From the NCBI GenBank assembly GCA_049487715.1, contig CP150558.1:124001-188000 (forward strand): DNA of 64,000 nucleotides. Reading direction: 5' to 3'. Within the stretch, counting starts at the first letter, position 1; every line of letters begins with the position of its first letter. Positions 58,854 to 64,000 of this stretch are shown here, piece after piece. The notes below the pieces were generated by a model. The model searched no databases and was not told the DNA's origin. It worked only from the letters and a program-made list of their open reading frames with translations. The translations under genes and the position numbers were made by a program. Source of the DNA: Pycnococcus provasolii (Eukaryota; Chlorophyta; Pseudoscourfieldiophyceae; Pseudoscourfieldiales).

Positions 58854-61316
58854 TTACATGTTCGTTGTCACAAGTTTCCAGTCTCGCAGGGGAGAGTGCT
58901 CACCGCCAACGGCGATGGATGGGACTGCCGTGCTGAAGTTTTCGCGAATGTCGAAGCTCACCAGTTCGCCCTCGGTCGACTCCGCGAACGTGGGTCCTCC
59001 GTGAACAAACCACACAAGGACGACGTCGAACGTGCGCGGGTGCGGATCGTTCGATAGGCCCAGGTCCACGGTCGGCGCTGACGATAGCGGACGTGCCGCC
59101 GCCGCCGCATTCAGCAAACTCTTCAAACCTAGTCCAAGGCCCTGGCGGAGCGTTGCGCCTGCGAAACCAGCAGCGTCGCCGCGCGGAACGTGGGTCACAC
59201 GAACGGACGTTCCGGCGAGTGCTGACGACGAGGCGTCCGAGGTTGGCGCACAAGCGTACGCCACGAGCGTGCGCACGAGAGAGCGATGGCGGCACGGAAA
59301 GACGTCGCCGGTGCACGCGGCACCTCCACCCACGCCGTGGTGAGGCAGGGGGTCGGCACCGCGCGCGGAATATAGGCGCAATCCGGCGAGCAGAGAGAGG
59401 AGGCGGGAAGAGGCGTCGTCCGCGTCGGAAACGTCGACGAGCGGGATGCCGGAAGCAATCACCGCGCGCTCGAGCGACGCGCCGTGCTCGTGCAATGCGT
59501 CGCGAAGGCTTGCTTCCGCCTCCTCCTTCCGCGACATGCTATCGCCATCCACGACGCGTCCGAACGAGTCTCGCCGCGAAGTGGCATGCACGTCCAGCGC
59601 GAACGCGAGCATCGTCAGAAGGGCGGCGGGTACGATGCGTGCCTGCACGTGTTCGCACATCTCGGAGAGCGCATTCGCCGCGACGGCGTGCGCGCCGCCG
59701 GATGGCCAAAAGCCTTCTGCGGCGGTCTGCACCAAGTCCGCCGACGCAACCTCAAACCATGCCCAGTCGTGACGCCCCGCGCCTTTCCCCGTAGCAAGAC
59801 CAAGGCGGCTTGCTATGGGAGACTTCAGGCACATGTCACGTGCCGCGGCGTCTGCATCTGGCGCGAGAGCGGCGGCGGTGGCATCGACAAGCGACGCGTC
59901 TGCACTCTCTCCACGCGGCATCCCCGGCAGCTGCGATCGTATCGCCGATCGTGCTGCAAATGGCGCGGACGCAGCACTTCGGCCTGCCGCCGCCGCGGCG
60001 ACCGCGGTGGCTAGCTCTACCGACGTTGTCGCGATTTTTTCGTCGAGGGTGCACGCCGCGGGGGCTGGTGCCGCGGCGGCGATCTCGCCTCCACCGTCAG
60101 TTCGGTCGAGGGCACTCCACGCCGCACACGCGAGAGGCGTGACCACATCCGAGCGTCGGTCAACGACGAGCACCGCGCAGCGCGGTAGTTTCTCGTCGCT
60201 GCTCGGCCCCATTCCACCTGCTCGTCGCCGGCTTGGCGCCGTGCAGACTGCGGTGGCTGCCGCCAGTGCGACACGCCGCGCGTCGTCATCGTCGTCGTCG
60301 TCATTGTTGTTGTCATCGTCATCCTCTTTGTCGCTGGTGGTCACTGCGAAGAACTCTGCGCGCACACGCAGCTGGTCTAGCAGGCAAGCGAGCGCGTGTC
60401 CTCTGACTGCCGTATCGTCGTCCTTGGTCGTCGACGCCGCTGGCGGCACACCTGCGAACGCCGCGGCGCTTAGGTGCGGGTGCCACACGATGGGCACATC
60501 TCCGTCGGCGCAGAGGCTGACAGCCATGGGCAGGTACGCCGCTTCAATTTGCACAGAATCTTCGTCGTCCATGTCCTTGTCCGTGTCGTTTTCGTTTTTG
60601 TGATTCTGATTTGTTGCATCCTCACGCAGTGCGGACCTGAATGCGTGCACGACTTCGTCCATCGCTTCTGTCCCCAGCGGCGTCGCTTCGTCGGAGAGCG
60701 ACCCGTGTGCGGCTTCTCCGTACCCCATGAGGAATCGTACAGATTTCGTTCGGTTGTGTCTCTTCCGAATGACTTTCCTAATTAAGGTCATGGTTGCCGC
60801 GTCGAGCGGTTTCGGTATGAAAAACGCCAAAGGTGCGTCCTCGAAGCCAGGAAGGTGCGAAGAGTGAGGCGTATCCCCCAACGTTTTCCCAGTGTCAGCA
60901 GCAGCATCTTCATCGCCCGCACCTCCTCCTCCTCCTCCCCCTCCAAGGGATAAAGATCGCACAGCCAATGCCGCCTTCGCGATCGCAACGAATAGAGAGG
61001 AGGGCAGGTAATGGTAGGAATGCGCCTGCCATGACGACGACGACGCCGCGAAACTGCCCTGTCCCGAACCTGCTTCACAAGCAGGATTCACATCAACACC
61101 ACTCAGGTACACGACCCGATCTTCAAACAATGAAGACAAAGAGGAGTCAACTTTATATAAACCAGATGAAGAAGAAGAAGATGAGTTCGATTTCAACAAA
61201 GTGCGCCAATTAAGGGCACCACCACCACCTGTAGAATCAAACCACTTTTGGGACGCTGACATACAAAAAACGACCCGTGGACGGAATGGGAATGGCCGAA
61301 TGGGCTGCACTGACAT
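58854..61316 (-). CDS. Sec1/Munc18-like protein (SCFD2-like)
   Basis: 820 residues from ATG 61316, or 802 from ATG 61262 (MSASQKWFDS). A Ser-rich N-terminus leads to an SM-like domain with VLVVDRRSDVVTPLACAAW, which resembles the LVxDRRxDVVTPL motif of Sec1 proteins, and a C-terminal FDVVLVWFVHGGPTFAESTEGELVSFDIRENF matching the family's terminal GG-T strand. Long Ala/Asp-rich insertions interrupt the domain. SM proteins regulate SNARE assembly in membrane fusion; SCFD2 is the nearest fit by length, but assignment is by eye. The CCCCTAACCCC array begins 3 bp upstream of the upper ATG, so the lower ATG may be used. Confidence 0.55.
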   Translation of the reverse strand: MSVQPIRPFPFRPRVVFCMSASQKWFDSTGGGGALNWRTLLKSNSSSSSSSGLYKVDSSLSSLFEDRVVYLSGVDVNPACEAGSGQGSFAASSSSWQAHSYHYLPSSLFVAIAKAALAVRSLSLGGGGGGGGAGDEDAAADTGKTLGDTPHSSHLPGFEDAPLAFFIPKPLDAATMTLIRKVIRKRHNRTKSVRFLMGYGEAAHGSLSDEATPLGTEAMDEVVHAFRSALREDATNQNHKNENDTDKDMDDEDSVQIEAAYLPMAVSLCADGDVPIVWHPHLSAAAFAGVPPAASTTKDDDTAVRGHALACLLDQLRVRAEFFAVTTSDKEDDDDNNNDDDDDDDARRVALAAATAVCTAPSRRRAGGMGPSSDEKLPRCAVLVVDRRSDVVTPLACAAWSALDRTDGGGEIAAAAPAPAACTLDEKIATTSVELATAVAAAAAGRSAASAPFAARSAIRSQLPGMPRGESADASLVDATAAALAPDADAAARDMCLKSPIASRLGLATGKGAGRHDWAWFEVASADLVQTAAEGFWPSGGAHAVAANALSEMCEHVQARIVPAALLTMLAFALDVHATSRRDSFGRVVDGDSMSRKEEAEASLRDALHEHGASLERAVIASGIPLVDVSDADDASSRLLSLLAGLRLYSARGADPLPHHGVGGGAACTGDVFPCRHRSLVRTLVAYACAPTSDASSSALAGTSVRVTHVPRGDAAGFAGATLRQGLGLGLKSLLNAAAAARPLSSAPTVDLGLSNDPHPRTFDVVLVWFVHGGPTFAESTEGELVSFDIRENFSTAVPSIAVGGEHSPLRDWKLVTTNM

Positions 61317-61318
61317 CG

Positions 61319-61372
61319 AACCCCTAACCCCTAACCCCTAACCCAAACCCCTACCCCAAACCCCTAACCAAA
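61319..61372. promoter_or_regulatory. CCCCTAA-type telomere-like array (SM-like / TM gene divergent promoter)
   Basis: CCCCTAACCCCTAACCCCTAA, then CCCAAACCCCTACCCC and AAACCCCTAACCAAACCCC: at least five units with A-rich variants. It lies between minus-strand gene 58854-61316 and the plus-strand gene at 61607. Confidence 0.7.
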
Positions 61373-61606
61373 CCCCGAACACCCCCAGGTTCGTTGTTAA
61401 CCTCGCTCGCTGCTCAGGCTCCCCCCCTCTCAAGGGCCCCTTCTTTCACCAGTCTGCCTAAGCTGTCACTCTAGAGGTCTGTCACACACCACTCCCATTG
61501 GAATTCCGGCCAGCTGCATCAGCACAATATATCACACACAGCACACATAAAGCAGCACGCACACAGCCTTATACAGCCTTATAACAGCACAGCCTAGTAG
61601 TATCCT

Positions 61607-62549
61607 ATGTCCTCTTCTGTACCCTTACCACCCCCACCTACGACGTACACGGTGACGTTCGTTGAGCGTAATCTCAAAGGTCAAAGTGATGGTAAGACGA
61701 AAGTCTCTATGATTAGCATCAGCATGGACGCTTCGCTTCCTTTGGTTTTGAAGACGCTCGAACAGCAGCTTGGACATAAACCGGGAGCGAGTGTGGCGTG
61801 GAAGTTTTCCATCGCACCACCCTGCTGTTGCACCTTCTTCAGACGCTCCCTCCTCCGCTCCTTCTTCTGGTTCAGGATCAGAGAAACCTACGCCCTGCGT
61901 TCCTTCGACGGCGACGTTCTGTGCAGCTGCACGATCTCAACAAACCGTTGAAGTGCAAACGAGCCGGGAGCCGAAATTCAAACCAGACGCAAACGCTGGA
62001 CTCGTGTGCATGCTCTGCATTGCAATCTTGCTGATATGGACGCCAGCCACAGGTTTCGGACTCACGATGTACGCATACCTGCTCTACAAGCTGTACAATA
62101 CCGCGAAAAACCTATTCCCAGGACCGCCGGCGGGAGAAACCACAAAGGTGTACGCACCCGTAGTCGCTGTCACCGACGACAAGACGTACCCAGGCGAACT
62201 CAAAAAACATAACGACGATCGAGACAACAAACGAACACTCGTCGTCAAAGGCGCTGTCAGCTTCATTCTGCTCTGGAAAATTGCCATGAGCAGGCCGGCA
62301 TACTACTTCGCATACACAGTCAACAGCATACTCGGAGCTTTCGGTGTCGCCGTGCCCCTCCTGTCGTACCTACCGTACATCCTCGGATTCGCTGTGCTGA
62401 TTTTCCAACTCAAGCCGCACCTCATGAAGTTCAACGGAATGGCGGAAAATGCACCGATGAACGGCGTCAACGAGCTCATCAAGCAGGTGAAGGATGGAAA
62501 GTACAAAGAGGCAGCCCTAAAGGTGCTCTTCAGCCTGAAACCTTTCTGA
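61607..62549 (+). CDS. Small multi-spanning membrane protein with probable 52-nt intron
   Basis: From ATG 61607 the first exon encodes a Pro-rich start and a folded segment (TYTVTFVERNLKGQSDGKTK ... LEQQLGHKPGA). The main frame resumes at 61843. Splicing GTGTGG ... TTCTTCAG (61791-61842, 52 nt) joins PGA-N-APSSAPSSGSGSEK in frame. The rest (ending FSLKPF) has about four TM helices: AGLVCMLCIAILLIW, GFGLTMYAYLLYKLY, AVSFILLWKIA and NSILGAFGVAVPLLSYLPYILGFAVL. I do not recognise the family. The alternative explanation is one extra base in the TTTT at 61805-61808, which would keep SFPSHHPAVAPSSD instead. Confidence 0.5.
61791..61842 (+). other. Putative 52-nt intron
   Basis: GT...AG with a pyrimidine-rich 3' end (CTGCTGTTGCACCTTCTTCAG); removes the frame shift between the two open stretches of the gene at 61607-62549. 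Confidence 0.45.
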
Positions 62550-62737
62550 TAACTAAGGTATTCACTTTTCTTGTTATTTTTTTGGATAAAAAGAAAAAGG
62601 GAAAACGGTATCGAACGATGCAGTAGAACACAAAACACAAAACGAAAAAAAAAAAACGAAACATGTTATCAACAAAATAGACTAGAACTACTTTTACAGA
62701 ATTAGAGCAACTGTTCTTTTTTCAACCAATCCTCCCG
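62550..62737. other. Convergent intergenic region
   Basis: AT-rich with A10-A12 runs; probable polyadenylation region of both flanking genes. No gene. Confidence 0.6.
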
Positions 62738-64000
62738 TCACCCGCGGAAGTGCAACTCCGTCTCCTTGGTGCTCGCCTTTGTTGAGCCTGACATGCCCAT
62801 CGCAGAGTGAAACGCCTTCCTCGACTTTTTCGTGAAGCTCTTCGTGTAGCCTTCATCCTCGCCACGAAGAAGCGCGATGCGCTTCTGCTCCTTCTTTGAC
62901 AATTTTGGCTTGTGCAAGTCAAGAGGAACGTGCATGCCCATTCGCTCCACCGTATTCACGAGGTCCGCCTGCTCCTCCACCCGCTCCACCTGCGGGTGCA
63001 CGACGGGCGGATGTGGCGGCGACGGAGGTGGTGGCGACGGAGGTGGAGGGGGTGGAGGCTCATCGAAATGGGACGCCGCACCTGCCGTCAACATTTGTCC
63101 GTCCGCCGCCGTCACGATCCCCTTAGGCATCGTCATGTTGCGCACCTTGTTTCGCAGCTTGTGATGCAAGCTCGCATCTTTCACAGAGGCGAGCGGATTT
63201 TCAATGCCGTCGAGGGATCCGCCGAGATTTTCTAGATGGTCAGCCGCAATGCGCTCGATGTCGAGCTCCGAAGACTCGCCGAGTGATTGTTGAGCACGCT
63301 TCAGATTTTCCTCGCGCATCGCCAGCTCTTGCGCCAATTCCGTAAGAGGCTCGGGCGGAGGAGGAGAGAGAATCTCCGGGTGCCTTGGAGCCTGCGGTGG
63401 TGGTTGCGGTGGGAATGGCGGTGGCGGTGGAGGACTTGGCGGTGGAGGTGGCCGACTTGGTGGATATGGCGGTGCGCCTTTCAGCGGGCGCTGTGGTGCC
63501 GGCGGCGGACTCAAGTGTTGCGAGATCGTCGCCTTGATGTTAGCCATCGCCGTTTCTCCCTCCTCTGCGATCTTTTCGACAGCGATCTGTTCCGCCGATT
63601 TCGGTGGATGATCAGGCAACGGCGGGCTTGGCGGTGGCGGCGGCGGCGGTGGCGGAGACGGCGGCGGAGGTGGTGGAGGTGGTGGAAGGTATGGCAAATC
63701 CGGGTTGGGGGGAGACGAAGGTGGACTTGGCGCCGTCTCGCCATCATAGAACCAAAGATCTGGGGCAGAGTTGTTGTACGACTTTAGGCTGAGTTCAGAT
63801 TCCGGCATGTATGGGAATGGTGGGGGAGGAGGCGAAGGTGGTGGCGGCGGCGGCGGCGGCGCTGGAGGTCCAGGCGGCGGCGGCGGCGGTCCAGGCGGAA
63901 ACGGCGGACGAGGATGGTGTGGTGGGTATGGTGAGGGAGGTGGCACGAATATGCCAGTGTGGTTTGACGCAAGGAAGCTTTCCCAGTGAACCGTTCCGTT
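62738..64000 (-). CDS. Proline-rich (SPPPPP) extracellular-type protein, 5' partial
   Basis: The frame is open to the end of the window (codons NGTVHWESFLASNHTGIF precede the Pro-rich part), so the N-terminus is outside. Long poly-Pro/SPPPP blocks alternate with ordinary segments: PESELSLKSYNNSAPDLWFYDGE, a helical KSAEQIAVEKIAEEGETAM, a helical LTELAQELAMREENLKRAQQSL, and a basic C-terminus (KLSKKEQKRIALLRGEDEGYTKSF). Pherophorin-like hydroxyproline-rich proteins of green algae have similar Pro blocks. The Lys-rich end and coiled segments could equally fit an intracellular Pro-rich scaffold. Stop at 62738-62740. Confidence 0.55.
   Translation of the reverse strand, partial: NGTVHWESFLASNHTGIFVPPPSPYPPHHPRPPFPPGPPPPPPGPPAPPPPPPPPSPPPPPFPYMPESELSLKSYNNSAPDLWFYDGETAPSPPSSPPNPDLPYLPPPPPPPPPSPPPPPPPPPSPPLPDHPPKSAEQIAVEKIAEEGETAMANIKATISQHLSPPPAPQRPLKGAPPYPPSRPPPPPSPPPPPPFPPQPPPQAPRHPEILSPPPPEPLTELAQELAMREENLKRAQQSLGESSELDIERIAADHLENLGGSLDGIENPLASVKDASLHHKLRNKVRNMTMPKGIVTAADGQMLTAGAASHFDEPPPPPPPSPPPPSPPHPPVVHPQVERVEEQADLVNTVERMGMHVPLDLHKPKLSKKEQKRIALLRGEDEGYTKSFTKKSRKAFHSAMGMSGSTKASTKETELHFRG

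Noticed and set aside
61319-61372. True chromosome end (telomere)
   Set aside because: The array is short, degenerate, internal, and flanked on both sides by ordinary genes; similar arrays recur across the window.

Overview
The window is nuclear DNA from a eukaryote, most likely a flagellated unicellular green alga of prasinophyte type. Three kinds of genes point there. Plastid genes: a sigma-70 factor with plastid-type architecture, a phytol-kinase-like enzyme and an ascorbate-peroxidase-type haem peroxidase. Plant-lineage signalling and trafficking genes: a SAC9-like phosphatase with an internal WW domain, a SABRE/KIP-like bridge lipid-transfer protein and an NHX5/6-type antiporter. Ciliary genes: CFAP221 and CFAP299. 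Genes are compact, mostly uninterrupted and often head to head. The clearest spliceosomal intron is 136 nt, in CFAP299, and a 52-nt one is inferred in the gene at 61607. I cannot name the species. No rRNA, tRNA or CRISPR was recognised.

Layout. 1-2860: a rearranged receptor-kinase region, with a TSP1/transmembrane fragment that lost its kinase, a stranded GST exon, a kinase domain without its ectodomain, and a 430-bp duplicated 3' flank. 2860-6018: LTR-like sequence, a GA-rich tract and a RING/LRR protein. 6478-9898: a peroxidase-ankyrin fusion diverging from mitochondrial EF-Ts. 10176-16079: an HNH-nuclease relic and a long proline-rich secreted protein. 16136-23610: SAC9-like phosphatase, a transposase relic and a choline-transporter-like protein. 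23719-32230: a SABRE/KIP-type giant protein. 32545-41354: a small unknown gene, NHX, an SDR, a secreted Cys-rich/TSP1 protein, a RING-H2 protein, UBE2T and a sialidase-like protein. 41355-43795: a large inverted repeat, a CACGTG-rich promoter and a two-repeat protein. 43916-48997: TFIIE-alpha, an INT_rpt repeat protein, FANCL and an INSIG-like protein. 49317-55195: CFAP221, CFAP299 and phytol kinase. 55847-64000: sigma factor, a Sec1-like protein, a small membrane protein and the 3' part of another proline-rich protein.

Genes that may work together. UBE2T (E2) and FANCL (E3) form the monoubiquitination step of the Fanconi anaemia pathway and lie 7 kb apart. CFAP221 and CFAP299 are head to head across an 856-bp gap. 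Telomere-like (TTAGGG/TTAGGGG) motifs recur just upstream of start codons, mainly at divergent promoters. A second promoter group instead carries GGGCCC-type palindromes.

Several reading frames break inside homopolymers or microsatellites (CTL, SABRE, the proline-rich protein, the HNH relic). Assembly indels explain most of these better than true pseudogenisation. Many long minus-strand open frames opposite the proline-rich genes are composition artefacts and are not annotated.
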